Shown in pieces: positions 42,560 to 51,599 of a DNA stretch of 64,000 bases (position 1 is its first letter; every line of letters starts with the position of its first letter). The stretch covers positions 186,001-250,000 of the forward strand of contig NZ_MAHX01000021.1 of the NCBI RefSeq assembly GCF_002023715.1, in the 5' to 3' direction. This DNA is from Elizabethkingia occulta (GTDB lineage: Bacteria; Bacteroidota; Bacteroidia; Flavobacteriales; Weeksellaceae). The notes beneath the pieces are model-generated. The model had not been told where the DNA came from, ran no database searches, and was given only the letters and a program-made list of their open reading frames with translations. The translations under genes were made by a program, and so were the position numbers.

Positions 42560-43156
42560 TTATAGGTTTTGTATAATCCTTTTGTAATCGTCCGTACTGT
42601 AATTATTCTCTATGGTTCCTTCAACCCTAAATGTACGAATATCTGTGATTCCTGTATAAGCCTGGAAAACAGCTTTTATATAGGATTCTATATAATCATT
42701 TTCCCGCATAGTGTCCGATAATTTACCTCCCGAGGCAATTGCCAGATATATTTTTTTATTATGGAGAAGGCCAACTCTGGCACCTGTATTATCGAAACTG
42801 TAAGTAATACCCGGGCGTATAAGCAGATCTATCCATGCTTTAAGCGGAGCCGAAATACCAAAATTATGCATAGGAGTACCTATTACGATAATATCGGCAT
42901 TCTTGACTTCACTAAATATGGTATCAGAATGCTTTAGAAGCCTGTCCGATTTCTCATTATATTCTGTGGGAAATTTATAAAGCTCCGGAATTAGTATTTC
43001 GTCAATAAATTGCGGAAATTCCTTTGTAAGATTTCTTTCTGTAATATTTACATTAGGATCTGTACTCATTAATTTTTCTATGATAGCAGAGCTTAGCTTG
43101 TAACTGTAAGACTCTTGTCCTCTCGCACTGGAGATAATGTGCAGTATATTTTTCAT
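42560..43156 (-). CDS. azoR: FMN-dependent NADH-azoreductase-like flavoprotein
   Basis: 198 residues. The N-terminal FMN-binding segment is ILHIISSARGQESYSYKLS; the core has ADIIVIGTPMHNFGISAPLKAWIDLLIRPG, the AzoR/AcpD family signature, and the AIASGGKLSD phosphate/FMN loop. It is a cytosolic flavodoxin-fold quinone or azo-dye reductase using NADH. Upstream there is a perfect 8-bp-arm palindrome (43309-43330) and a hairpin (43221-43247), either of which may regulate it. It sits next to a second flavoprotein (43485). Confidence 0.88.
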   Translation of the reverse strand: MKNILHIISSARGQESYSYKLSSAIIEKLMSTDPNVNITERNLTKEFPQFIDEILIPELYKFPTEYNEKSDRLLKHSDTIFSEVKNADIIVIGTPMHNFGISAPLKAWIDLLIRPGITYSFDNTGARVGLLHNKKIYLAIASGGKLSDTMRENDYIESYIKAVFQAYTGITDIRTFRVEGTIENNYSTDDYKRIIQNL

Positions 43157-43220
43157 TAGGTAAAATTTTTAAATTCATTAGCATAACGATTGAAATAACT
43201 GCAGGGGGACATTATCTGTA

Positions 43221-43247
43221 AAAAAATACCTCCGCTATAGAGGTATT
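43221..43247 (-). terminator. Terminator-like hairpin upstream of azoR
   Basis: Stem AATACCTC (43225-43232) with GAGGTATT (43240-43247), then a T run on the minus strand. It lies about 65 nt before azoR. It may end transcripts from the flavoprotein gene upstream or act as an attenuator. Confidence 0.65.
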
Positions 43248-43308
43248 ATAAGTTGAAATAATTAAATTGTTAATACTTTGTCATATATAAGGTTATTTAG
43301 TTTCCAGA

Positions 43309-43330
43309 TATCACTATTTTGTTAGTGATA
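43309..43330. promoter_or_regulatory. Palindrome in the azoR upstream region
   Basis: TATCACTA-ttttgt-TAGTGATA, perfect 8-bp arms with a 6-nt spacer. The size fits a dimeric regulator such as a MarR/HxlR or Crp-type protein. The regulator is not identified. Confidence 0.4.
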
Positions 43331-43444
43331 CAATATTACAACAAGGTTTTGAATTATACAACTATTTTTTTAGTTATATTGAAGATTGTACTAAAATGCC
43401 CGAATCGAATGTATAAACACTATTTGTATGGCTTAAAATAATAA

Positions 43445-43473
43445 CCCTGTCAATGTTTTAAACCTTGACAGGG
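43445..43473 (-). terminator. Hairpin downstream of the quinone-reductase-like gene
   Basis: Perfect 9-bp stem CCCTGTCAA (43445-43453) with TTGACAGGG (43465-43473), 11 nt past the stop at 43485. The T content after the stem is modest. Confidence 0.5.
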
Positions 43474-43484
43474 CAGTATATGCT

Positions 43485-44063
43485 TTATTTTAATTCTAAT
43501 CCCATTCTTTTTACCTGTTGCAGCCATTTCTTTCGACTGGCTTCAGGAGAGTTTCGGATAATTCCGATATAAGTAACTTTTACCGGAGATATACCACAGA
43601 ATTGTAAAGTTGATTTCCGAAGCTGATTAACGCTTGGCCTTCCATACATGAGCCTGTAATACCAGCCTGGCTGATCCAGGGTTGTGATAATTCGGGCTGT
43701 TTTACCTTTTAGGAGTTTGTCCCACAATATCGAATTGTCACGGTATTTATAAGCCATTCCCGGAAGAAACAAACGGTCGATAAAACCTTTGGTGATTGCA
43801 GGAAGACCTCCCCACCAGACGGGATGAATCCATACCAAATGCTCTGCCCATTGAATAATTTCCCATGCCTTTAAAAGATCTGGCTCCAGCTCTGTTCTTT
43901 TACTGTAACCACCTTCCAGATTAGGGTTGAACTCAAGTTCTGCAATGTTTATTTCTTGTATAGTAGCTCCCGTTTGCAAGGCCCCTTCTTTATAGGCTTT
44001 TACCAAGCCTGTATTAAAAGATGCTGCATAGGGATGTCCGTTGATAATTGCGATGCGTTTCAT
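43485..44063 (-). CDS. NAD(P)H-dependent flavodoxin-fold oxidoreductase
   Basis: 192 residues of the MdaB/KefG/NQO family: IAIINGHPYAASFNTGLVKAYKEGA, FNPNLEGGYSKRTELEPDLLKAWE, HLVWIHPVWWGGLPAITKGFIDRLFLPGMAYKYRD and QPGWYYRLMYGRPSVNQLRKSTLQFCGI. It is an FMN/FAD quinone reductase that likely acts on quinones or other electrophiles in the cytosol. It is downstream of a Crp/Fnr regulator gene (56-nt gap) and upstream of azoR, so the three may share a redox-related role. Confidence 0.88.
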   Translation of the reverse strand: MKRIAIINGHPYAASFNTGLVKAYKEGALQTGATIQEINIAELEFNPNLEGGYSKRTELEPDLLKAWEIIQWAEHLVWIHPVWWGGLPAITKGFIDRLFLPGMAYKYRDNSILWDKLLKGKTARIITTLDQPGWYYRLMYGRPSVNQLRKSTLQFCGISPVKVTYIGIIRNSPEASRKKWLQQVKRMGLELK

Positions 44064-44119
44064 AAGATTGATTTGTGCAAAGCTATGAACAGGACTTAGA
44101 GCAATAATAGGACATATGT

Positions 44120-44686
44120 CTAAAAAGAAATCTGCTTTCTGATGCGGCTCAGGTGGCGCTGGGTTATTCCCAGATAAGAGGCAAGATATTGTAAGGGGAT
44201 TTCCCGTACCAATTCCGGATGATTGTTCAGAAGGGAAGTGTAGCGATATAGAGCTGTTTCTTTCTGAAGCTGAAATACCCGGTTTTCAAGTTCCAGGTAT
44301 TGTTGCTCAGCTATTATTTTCAGAAACATTGTCCATTTGGGATTTTGAGCTTCCAGTTCGTCTATTGTACTTTTTTGTATAACGAGTAAGGTTGCGGGGA
44401 TAATCGCCTGCATACTTTCGGTACTAGGGTTTCCGGTTATAAAAGAAGAGTAGGCCGCCAGCATATCTTTAGGAAAGCGGAAGCAATAGGTTGTATCATT
44501 ACCGTCAGCGGAAGTGTAATAGGATCTGAAAATCCCGGATTCTATAAAAGCAACTTCACTATTTTTTTCATGCTCCCTTACAAAGAAATCACCCTTATCC
44601 AGTTTTTTGCTTTCGAACAACCGGACTGCTGTGGCAATTTCCTCAGAAGTAAAAATATTGAAGCTGCTAAAATATTCTGTAATCAC
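44120..44686 (-). CDS. Crp/Fnr family regulator 1
   Basis: 188 residues, GTG start at 44684-44686, 2 nt after the TAG of the esterase gene. The N-terminal cyclic-nucleotide-binding-like domain (about 15-130) has the KLDKGDFFVREHEKNSEVAFIESGIFRSYYTSADG fold pattern without an Fnr-type cysteine cluster. The C-terminal HTH ends in YLASYLGITQRHLSRIRKQI. Regulators of this type in Bacteroidetes generally do not bind cAMP as far as known; the ligand here is unclear. It probably controls the flavoprotein genes next to it. Confidence 0.85.
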   Translation of the reverse strand: MITEYFSSFNIFTSEEIATAVRLFESKKLDKGDFFVREHEKNSEVAFIESGIFRSYYTSADGNDTTYCFRFPKDMLAAYSSFITGNPSTESMQAIIPATLLVIQKSTIDELEAQNPKWTMFLKIIAEQQYLELENRVFQLQKETALYRYTSLLNNHPELVREIPLQYLASYLGITQRHLSRIRKQISF

Positions 44687-44688
44687 TA

Positions 44689-45555
44689 CTATTTGGAATA
44701 AGCTGATTTTGGATAAAGCTTTTTAAAACCATTATATACACCTTGGTGTATTGCTGTGGAGTGCAATTCATCAGGCATGTAATCAAAGCTTACTGTTATG
44801 TTTTTATTAGACTTTAGTATTTTATAAAGCGCCTCGGCTTCATTATACATTCTTACATCTTCCTCTTTGTTTGGAGCACCGATATAAACATTTTTAGTTG
44901 TTTTTAATCTGGATTTCAAAAGGCTGTCAGCTTCTTTTAATAATTTTTCTCCACCCCACCACATACTTGGGCTAATGATGATGTACTGATTAAACATTTC
45001 CGGCTCTTTCAGTAATATTTCGGTTGACATCAATCCGGCAAGAGACTCCCCAATAATTGTTCTGTTATTATTGGCTTTGTATTTTTTCTCAATATAAGGC
45101 TGAAGCTCGTTTTTCAAAAAGCTGATATATTTTTCAGAACCACCATACTGCGGAAAACTTTCCTTTTTAAAACCTTCTTTCTCCAGGAAGTTAAGATCGG
45201 GAACAGCGTAAGTAAAGTCTCTTCTTCTGTTGGTGTTTTCTATGCCAACAACGATAGATCTTGGGAAACGTTCAACCCATGGTTGTGTGTTATAGCGTAC
45301 AATCCCTGCAATATGGAAAAAATCCTCTTCTACACCGCCATCCAGAATATAGATGACCGGATATTTTGTAGCATCAGTCGGGTTAAACTCTTCGGGAAGA
45401 TAAATATTGATATTTCGGTCTTCTTTCAGTATATTAGAATGAAAGACTTCACTATTGCCAAATACTAAAGGCTTGGTATTGTTTTGTGAAAACAGGGGAG
45501 AAGCGATAGTCAGAGCTACCAGCATAAAAAAAGTTCTGCAGCGTGTGAGTGCCAT
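44689..45555 (-). CDS. Exported alpha/beta-hydrolase esterase (IroE/Fes-like)
   Basis: 288 residues with a signal peptide (MALTRCRTFFMLVALTIASPLFSQ), then an esterase-D type alpha/beta hydrolase: PVIYILDGGVEEDFFH, the nucleophile elbow TIIGESLAGLMS, and C-terminal FDYMPDELHSTAIHQG with the catalytic His. This is the enterochelin-esterase/S-formylglutathione-like fold, PF00756. It is probably periplasmic. It is followed by the Crp/Fnr gene 2 nt later, so the two are translationally linked. The substrate could be an iron-siderophore or a carbohydrate ester. Confidence 0.85.
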   Translation of the reverse strand: MALTRCRTFFMLVALTIASPLFSQNNTKPLVFGNSEVFHSNILKEDRNINIYLPEEFNPTDATKYPVIYILDGGVEEDFFHIAGIVRYNTQPWVERFPRSIVVGIENTNRRRDFTYAVPDLNFLEKEGFKKESFPQYGGSEKYISFLKNELQPYIEKKYKANNNRTIIGESLAGLMSTEILLKEPEMFNQYIIISPSMWWGGEKLLKEADSLLKSRLKTTKNVYIGAPNKEEDVRMYNEAEALYKILKSNKNITVSFDYMPDELHSTAIHQGVYNGFKKLYPKSAYSK

Positions 45556-45655
45556 GTAATGTTAATTAGGTTTGTTCGAAATTTAGTTATTTCCCTTGTA
45601 TAGGGGAAAAGCTTAACGAAGTTAGTCTTTTTATGGCGATTAACCGCAATGATTT

Positions 45656-46420
45656 TTAATAGGATATTCCGTTCATTCTGGTCAGTACAACAGGCTTTTT
45701 ATCAGTTATAAGAATTGTGTGTTCATGTTGGGCCATATAACCACTTTTGTTTCCGGTCATTGTCCAGCCGTCATTTTCTTCTTCGGCATAGGTAGAAGTA
45801 GTAGAAATAAAGGTTTCAATAGCAATTACAGTATTTTTTCTAAACCTTCTCTGGTCGTTTTTGTTTCGGTAATTAAGAATTTCATTGGGCTCTTCATGCA
45901 AGCTTTTCCCCACACCATGACCAGCGAGGTTTTTAATTACCCGATAACCTCTTTTTTTGGCTTCGGTTTCCATTAGGTAACCAATATCGGCGATCTTTAC
46001 ACCACCTTTTATATTGGCAATAGCTTTATTCAGGATATCTTTAGAGGCGTCGACCAGTTTCTGATGCTGATGAATGTCAACACCGATAACGAAGGAAGCT
46101 CCATTGTCTGCCCAATAACCATTCAGCTCTGCGGATACATCAATATTAATGAGATCTCCTTCCTGCAAAATTCTGTTTTCTGAAGGAATGCCGTGGCAAA
46201 ACTCCTGACCCACACTAATACAGGTATATCCCGGGAAATTATAGGTAAGGAGGGGTGCAGATTTAGCACCGAAATCTGCCAGTATCTTCGCGCCATAATC
46301 ATCCAGTTCTTTAGTCGACATACCTGCGCGGGCATAGGCTTTCATCTCTTTCAGGGTATAGGCTACGGCTTCACTTACCTGTTGCATGCCGGTAAGTTCT
46401 GTTTCATTGGTAATAGACAT
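45656..46420 (-). CDS. map: Type I methionine aminopeptidase
   Basis: 254 residues, pita-bread fold. Metal site and active residues: FCHGIPSENRILQEGDLINIDVSAELNGYWADNGASF (an Asp pair) and the later NLAGHGVGKSLHEEPNEI and VIAIETFI with Glu, and TIL near the C-terminus. It removes the N-terminal Met from new proteins. It follows a peptide deformylase by 6 nt, coupling the two steps of N-terminal processing. Since essential map/def copies are commonly elsewhere, this may be a secondary set; that cannot be tested here. Confidence 0.9.
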   Translation of the reverse strand: MSITNETELTGMQQVSEAVAYTLKEMKAYARAGMSTKELDDYGAKILADFGAKSAPLLTYNFPGYTCISVGQEFCHGIPSENRILQEGDLINIDVSAELNGYWADNGASFVIGVDIHQHQKLVDASKDILNKAIANIKGGVKIADIGYLMETEAKKRGYRVIKNLAGHGVGKSLHEEPNEILNYRNKNDQRRFRKNTVIAIETFISTTSTYAEEENDGWTMTGNKSGYMAQHEHTILITDKKPVVLTRMNGISY

Positions 46421-46426
46421 TGGTGA

Positions 46427-47008
46427 TTATTTTAAAAATTTGACAGGATAGTTGCTTTCAGTTTGTCCGTTTTTGATTTTACGGAGTTTTGTTTCCATTA
46501 GTTTTTTTGTAAAAGGCTTTAGATGATCCAGATAAAGAATACCCTGAGTATGATCGTATTCATGTTGTATGGTTCTTGCTGTAGCTCCGCTAAAGCTTCG
46601 TTTTTGAGGCTGGAGACTGGCATTAAGATATTCAATAGTTATGCTCCAGGGTCTTTTTACTTTTTGAGAAAGTCCCGGAATGCTTAGGCAACCTTCATAA
46701 TCGTCCCATTGTTCCTCCGAGTAATCTGTAATTCTGGCATTTATGAATGTTTCGGTTATGCCGTGATCCGCAGCATCAAAATATTTTATGCGATCTTCAT
46801 TGTCCATTAGTCTATAGACAGAATTACTGTCTACAATAAATAATTGCTTGGCCTGTCCGATTTGTGGAGCTGCCAATCCGCAGCCATTGGCGTTTTGCAT
46901 GGTTTCCCACATATCCTTTACGAGTGTGTTCAGGTCAGGGTTTTCGGTTATAGGAGAGCATTTTTGTTTCAGAATACTATGGCCATATACTATAATAGGT
47001 AAGATCAT
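46427..47008 (-). CDS. def: Peptide deformylase
   Basis: 193 residues with all three family motifs: NGCGLAAPQIG (residues 41-51), EGCLSIPG (Cys107 as metal ligand) and QHEYDH (His149, Glu150, His153). It removes the formyl group from the initiating fMet. A 70-residue middle segment and a C-terminal tail (GQTESNYPVKFLK) are typical of type I/III enzymes. It is directly upstream of map (6 nt) and downstream of a Crp/Fnr-like gene that ends 63 nt before its start; the pair is thus likely a regulated cassette. Confidence 0.92.
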   Translation of the reverse strand: MILPIIVYGHSILKQKCSPITENPDLNTLVKDMWETMQNANGCGLAAPQIGQAKQLFIVDSNSVYRLMDNEDRIKYFDAADHGITETFINARITDYSEEQWDDYEGCLSIPGLSQKVKRPWSITIEYLNASLQPQKRSFSGATARTIQHEYDHTQGILYLDHLKPFTKKLMETKLRKIKNGQTESNYPVKFLK

Positions 47009-47071
47009 TGTAAAAATTTTTACAAAGTTCTTGCGACCCGATTACACAGGCAATGAACAAATGATAAGTAA

Positions 47072-47644
47072 TTAAACGATCTGGCGGCGAATTCTGCTTA
47101 AACCTTGTGGTGTTGTACCAATATAGGAGGCAATATATTTTAGCGGGATATACTTCAGAACATCGGGTTCTTCTTTAAAAAGGTTCAGGTATCTTTCTTT
47201 TATGTTGTATTTCAGTAAAGAGAGTTCGCGTTTGCTTTTTGTCAGAAATAACTTCTCAGAGGCCAGACGGCCAATATAATTGCCCACTTTTGTTTCCATG
47301 TACACACGTTGAAGATTGTGGTGAGAGATCTGCCAGATTACGGTTTTAGTTAGTGCCTGTACTTCGTATTGAGAAGGAGTACGGGTTAGAAAAGAATCAT
47401 AGGCACAGGTAAGCTCTTTGTCGAAGCTGAAATTAAAAGTCAGTTCATTCTCTTCTTCCTCTTCCGGAATATAGAAACGTACAATACCAGATTCTATAAA
47501 AGACAAATAGTTTTCTGTTTCACCCTGCTGGGTGATAATTTCGTTTTTAGTCACCACTTTACGCTCGAAATGTGATGCAATAAAATCCCATTCCGATTCC
47601 TGAAGTTCAACTATTTGTTCGTAATATTCTTTTAAGAAACCCAT
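47072..47644 (-). CDS. Crp/Fnr family regulator 2
   Basis: 190 residues. The effector domain (about 15-125) has VVTKNEIITQQGETENYLSFIESGIVRFYIP and the later SQYEVQALTKTVIWQI; the C-terminal HTH ends YIASYIGTTPQGLSRIRRQI. It is similar in form to regulators 1 (44120) and 3 (56828), so they are a local family. It precedes def and map on the same strand, with a 63-nt gap, and may control them. No Fe-S cysteines are seen, so it is not an Fnr oxygen sensor in the strict sense. Confidence 0.85.
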   Translation of the reverse strand: MGFLKEYYEQIVELQESEWDFIASHFERKVVTKNEIITQQGETENYLSFIESGIVRFYIPEEEEENELTFNFSFDKELTCAYDSFLTRTPSQYEVQALTKTVIWQISHHNLQRVYMETKVGNYIGRLASEKLFLTKSKRELSLLKYNIKERYLNLFKEEPDVLKYIPLKYIASYIGTTPQGLSRIRRQIV

Positions 47645-47839
47645 AATGCATTTGTGTTTTTTAGCGCTGCGGAAACTTTATGCAAAGATAGTCAATAAAG
47701 AGAGAAGGAAGATAAAGATTGGTAAATAGAGGTGATAGATGATAAGTAATGAGCAATAGGTAATGGTTAATGGCGAATATGGATAATAAGCACTAAATTA
47801 TAAGCTGTAAGCAGATAACTTAGCGCTCATTTATTTTAG

Positions 47840-48679
47840 TTAAAAAGGAACATGATCCGGATTTAAACCAGAGAATCCGATTTCTTCCATTCCGGAAATT
47901 GTTTTCATATCTTCATCTGAAATATTGAAATGATCTACATTCAGATTGCTTTTAATATTGGCTGGTGTTACAGACTTTGGAAGTGGTAAAACATCATTCT
48001 GTAAACAGAACTTCAAACACAATTGTGCCACGCTGGCCTGATATTTTTCTGCAATACCTTTAAGAAGTTCGTTATCCAGAAGTCTTCCTGAACCAATAGG
48101 ACTCCAGGCTTCTACAAGGATTTCATTGTTTTTGCAGTAGTTAACGACATCATTCTGCAGGTATCCCGGATGATATTCAATTTGGTTAACCATCGGGTTT
48201 ATTTTTGCTGTTTCCTTTAAAGCTTCAAGATGATGCGTCAGGAAGTTGCATACACCAATAGCTTTTGCTCTTCCGGAAGTATATAGATCTTCCAGTGCTC
48301 GCCATGTTTCGGAATTTAGCATTTTCCAGTTGTCGAACTGAGAAGCAACTGCCGGCCAGTGAATAAGATACAAATCGACGTAATCTGTTTGTAATAATTC
48401 CAGTGATTTTTCGAATGCAGCCATGGTTTCGTTATAGCCACGGTCACTATTCCATACTTTTGTGGTCAGGAATATTTCTTCACGGGCTATACCGCTTGCT
48501 TTTATGCCATCGCCAACACTTTTCTCATTTTCATAAATCTTAGCTGTATCTACGTGTCTGTAGCCATTTTCAAGAGCAGACAATACCGCATTTCTAGCGT
48601 CATCACCTTCAGGTATCTGCCAGGTTCCGAATCCTATTGAAGGTATTGGCAAGCCATTGTTAAGCATGAAATCTTTCAT
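47840..48679 (-). CDS. Aldo/keto reductase
   Basis: 279 residues, TIM-barrel family. Key parts: GFGTWQIPEGDDARNAVLSALENGYRHVDTAKIYENEKSVGDGI (catalytic Asp and Tyr), VDLYLIHWPA (catalytic His), IEYHPG, and NDVLPLPKSVTPANIKSNL for NADP binding. It is a cytosolic NADPH-dependent reductase of carbonyls such as methylglyoxal, 2,5-diketogluconate or others. It is a single gene 27 nt downstream of the aconitase gene on the same strand, so it may be co-transcribed. Confidence 0.9.
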   Translation of the reverse strand: MKDFMLNNGLPIPSIGFGTWQIPEGDDARNAVLSALENGYRHVDTAKIYENEKSVGDGIKASGIAREEIFLTTKVWNSDRGYNETMAAFEKSLELLQTDYVDLYLIHWPAVASQFDNWKMLNSETWRALEDLYTSGRAKAIGVCNFLTHHLEALKETAKINPMVNQIEYHPGYLQNDVVNYCKNNEILVEAWSPIGSGRLLDNELLKGIAEKYQASVAQLCLKFCLQNDVLPLPKSVTPANIKSNLNVDHFNISDEDMKTISGMEEIGFSGLNPDHVPF

Positions 48680-48706
48680 TTTATAAAATTTTGTTTAATT
48701 TTTTAT

Positions 48707-51481
48707 TTAGTTATTTTTCAAATATTCTCTTAGTACATACTGTAGAATACCCTGATGTCTGTAGTATTCAATTTCAATAGCAGAGTCCAGTCGGGCTTTT
48801 GCTTTAAAGTTTGTTTCCTTACCGGAAGGATGCACCGCTTTTACATCCAGTATTTTGTGAGGTGTAAGGTTTTCTGCAAGACCGGATATACTATAGGTTT
48901 CTGTACCGTCCAGACCAAGAGATTCAGCATTTTGTCCTTCTGTGAATACAAGTGGAGCAACGCCCATACCGACCAGGTTACTTCTGTGGATACGCTCAAA
49001 GCTTTCAGCAATTACCGCACGTACACCCAACAGGAAGGTTCCTTTTGCTGCCCAGTCTCGGGAAGAGCCTGATCCGTATTCTTTTCCAGCAAGAATAATC
49101 AGTGGGGTATGGTCCTTTTCATAAGCCATTGCAGTATCGAATACTGTTTTTACTTCATTAGTAGGGAAGTAACGGCTAAAGCCACCTTCTTTATCGGCAA
49201 TTTTATTTTTAATTCTTACGTTGGCAAAGGTTCCACGCATCATAACCTCATGATTTCCTCTTCTGGATCCATAAGAGTTGAAGTCTTCTTTGTTTACATT
49301 ACTGTTTTTCAGATATGCGCCTGCTGCCGAATCTTCTTTGAAAGAGCCTGCAGGAGAGATGTGGTCGGTAGTTACGGAATCGCCTAAGTATAATAATACT
49401 CTGGCATCTTTGATATCAGTTACCGGATCAGGATCTGCACTAATGTTCTCAAAGAAAGGAGCTTCTTTGATGTAGGTAGAATTTTGATCCCATTCGAAGT
49501 TCTGATCCAGGTTTACTTCCAGATTCTGCCAGTCTTCAGAGCCATCGAAGATGACATCATATACCTCTTTGAAGTCGCCTTGTTTCAGGCACTCATTTAT
49601 TGTTTCCTGAATTTCTTCACGGGTAGGCCAGATGTCTTTCAGGTAGACAGGCTCACCATTTGGATCATACTGCAGAGGTTCCGTAGTAAGGTCTATATCA
49701 ACATGCCCGGCTAATGCATAAGCAACAACGAGCATAGGGGACATCAGGAAGTTCATTTTTACCTGCGGATGAACTCTGGCTTCAAAGTTCCTGTTTCCGG
49801 AAAGTACTGAGGCAACAACCAGTTCACCTTTGTCCACAGCAGTGGCAATGGCCGGAGGTAATGGTCCAGAGTTACCGATACAGGATGTACATCCATAACC
49901 TACAGTATGAAAGCGAAGTGCTTCCAAATCAGTATTCAGCCCTGAACGTTCGAGATATTTGGTTACAACTTTAGAACCCGGTGCCAGAGATGTTTTTACC
50001 CAGGGCTTTGTTCTTAGTCCTTTTTCAATAGCATTTCTGGCAAGTAGTCCGGCACCTACCATTACAGCAGGGTTGGATGTATTGGTACAACTGGTAATAG
50101 CTGCAATAACAATACTACCATCACTTAATACAAATTCAGAGTTGTTTTGTTTTATTCTTACCGTATGCAGGGTATCCTGAATAACCTCAGAATGGCTCTG
50201 TCCTTCTATGGGAACTTTACCAAAAGTAAACTCCGTTCCCGAACCACCGTCAGATAACCAGGCATATTCTGTTCTTTTGGAAATAGGTTCGTAGTCACGA
50301 TGGTGCTCATCTTTCAGTACTTCAGAGAATTTATGGCTGAGGTCTTTTACCAGAATTTTATCCTGTGGACGCTTAGGACCGGAAACTGTAGGTTCCAAAG
50401 TATCCAGATTCAGTTCTACTACAGAGGAATACAGGATATTTTCGTTTCCGGTTCTCCATAACAGGTTTTCTTTACAGTATTCTTCCACTATTTTAATTTG
50501 CTCCGGTGAACGGTTAGTGGCGTGCATATATTCTAATGTACGATCATCAATAGGGAAGTAGGTTACAGTACATCCAAACTCCGGAGACATATTAGAGATT
50601 GTAGCACGGTCTGTTACCGTTAGGTTGTCCAGACCGTCTCCAAAGACTTCTACAAATTTTCCGACTACTCCTTTGTCTCTCAGAATACGTGTAATAGACA
50701 ATACCATATCGGTAGCTGTACAGTGTGGCGGGATCTTACCGGTAAGCTTCAAACCAACAACCTCAGGGCAGGTGAAAAATATTGGCTGTCCCAGCATAGC
50801 GGCTTCGGCTTCTATACCGCCTACACCCCAGGCAATTACGCCAATTCCGTTTACCATAGGTGTGTGTGAATCGGTTCCTACTAAAGTGTCCGGGAATAAC
50901 CAGCCTTCTCTGTCAATGACACCTTTGGCCAGATATTCGAGGTTTACCTGGTGGCAGATTCCCATACCTGGTGGAACAACGGTAAAGTTGTTCAGTCCTT
51001 TTTGTGCCCATTTCAGGAGCTCATAACGCTCTTTATTTCTGTCAAATTCTAAAGTAACATTTTTATCATAAGAGTAATCTGTACCAAAATAATCAACCTG
51101 TACTGAATGGTCTATAACCAGGTCTACAGGAATAGCAGGATTTATTTTTTGTCCATCTTTTCCCTGACGTACAAATTCAGCACGGAGGGAAGCCATATCT
51201 ACTACAGCAGGAACACCCGTGAAATCCTGCATTAGGATTCTGGCAGGCTTAAACGGTATATCTTTATCTACCGGGGCAGGCGTCCATTGCAGCAGGGTAT
51301 CAACATGTTCGTCTGTTATGCTGAAACCATCGTAATTCCTCAGGACATTTTCCAGAAGAATACGAATACTGAAAGGAAGATGATTGACTCCTTTTTCCGA
51401 GAGATTTTTTAAAGAACTGTAATGGTAGTTTTTACCGTTTACAGATAACTCCTGTACCGATTTAGCTTTTTGGGTATTCAT
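48707..51481 (-). CDS. acnA: Aconitate hydratase A
   Basis: 924 residues, the normal AcnA/IRP length. 4Fe-4S ligands are in TSCTNTSNPAVM and the later GYGCTSCIGNSGPLPPAI; LVGTDSHTPMVNGIGVIAWGVGGIEAEA and GKEYGSGSSRDWAAKG (swivel domain) are family hallmarks, together with SFERIHRSNLVGMGV. The enzyme interconverts citrate and isocitrate in the TCA cycle. Aconitases of this kind can also bind mRNA when they lose the cluster. There is no operon upstream; aldo/keto reductase follows 27 nt downstream. Confidence 0.95.
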   Translation of the reverse strand: MNTQKAKSVQELSVNGKNYHYSSLKNLSEKGVNHLPFSIRILLENVLRNYDGFSITDEHVDTLLQWTPAPVDKDIPFKPARILMQDFTGVPAVVDMASLRAEFVRQGKDGQKINPAIPVDLVIDHSVQVDYFGTDYSYDKNVTLEFDRNKERYELLKWAQKGLNNFTVVPPGMGICHQVNLEYLAKGVIDREGWLFPDTLVGTDSHTPMVNGIGVIAWGVGGIEAEAAMLGQPIFFTCPEVVGLKLTGKIPPHCTATDMVLSITRILRDKGVVGKFVEVFGDGLDNLTVTDRATISNMSPEFGCTVTYFPIDDRTLEYMHATNRSPEQIKIVEEYCKENLLWRTGNENILYSSVVELNLDTLEPTVSGPKRPQDKILVKDLSHKFSEVLKDEHHRDYEPISKRTEYAWLSDGGSGTEFTFGKVPIEGQSHSEVIQDTLHTVRIKQNNSEFVLSDGSIVIAAITSCTNTSNPAVMVGAGLLARNAIEKGLRTKPWVKTSLAPGSKVVTKYLERSGLNTDLEALRFHTVGYGCTSCIGNSGPLPPAIATAVDKGELVVASVLSGNRNFEARVHPQVKMNFLMSPMLVVAYALAGHVDIDLTTEPLQYDPNGEPVYLKDIWPTREEIQETINECLKQGDFKEVYDVIFDGSEDWQNLEVNLDQNFEWDQNSTYIKEAPFFENISADPDPVTDIKDARVLLYLGDSVTTDHISPAGSFKEDSAAGAYLKNSNVNKEDFNSYGSRRGNHEVMMRGTFANVRIKNKIADKEGGFSRYFPTNEVKTVFDTAMAYEKDHTPLIILAGKEYGSGSSRDWAAKGTFLLGVRAVIAESFERIHRSNLVGMGVAPLVFTEGQNAESLGLDGTETYSISGLAENLTPHKILDVKAVHPSGKETNFKAKARLDSAIEIEYYRHQGILQYVLREYLKNN

Positions 51482-51599
51482 AAAGATGCGATTTTATGTG
51501 AACACCTAATTTACCGCTAAAAAAGAAAAAGCAAGCTAATATTATGATAGATTAACATGAATATTAACATTAAGGATGACTATTTGGAGAGGAGATATA

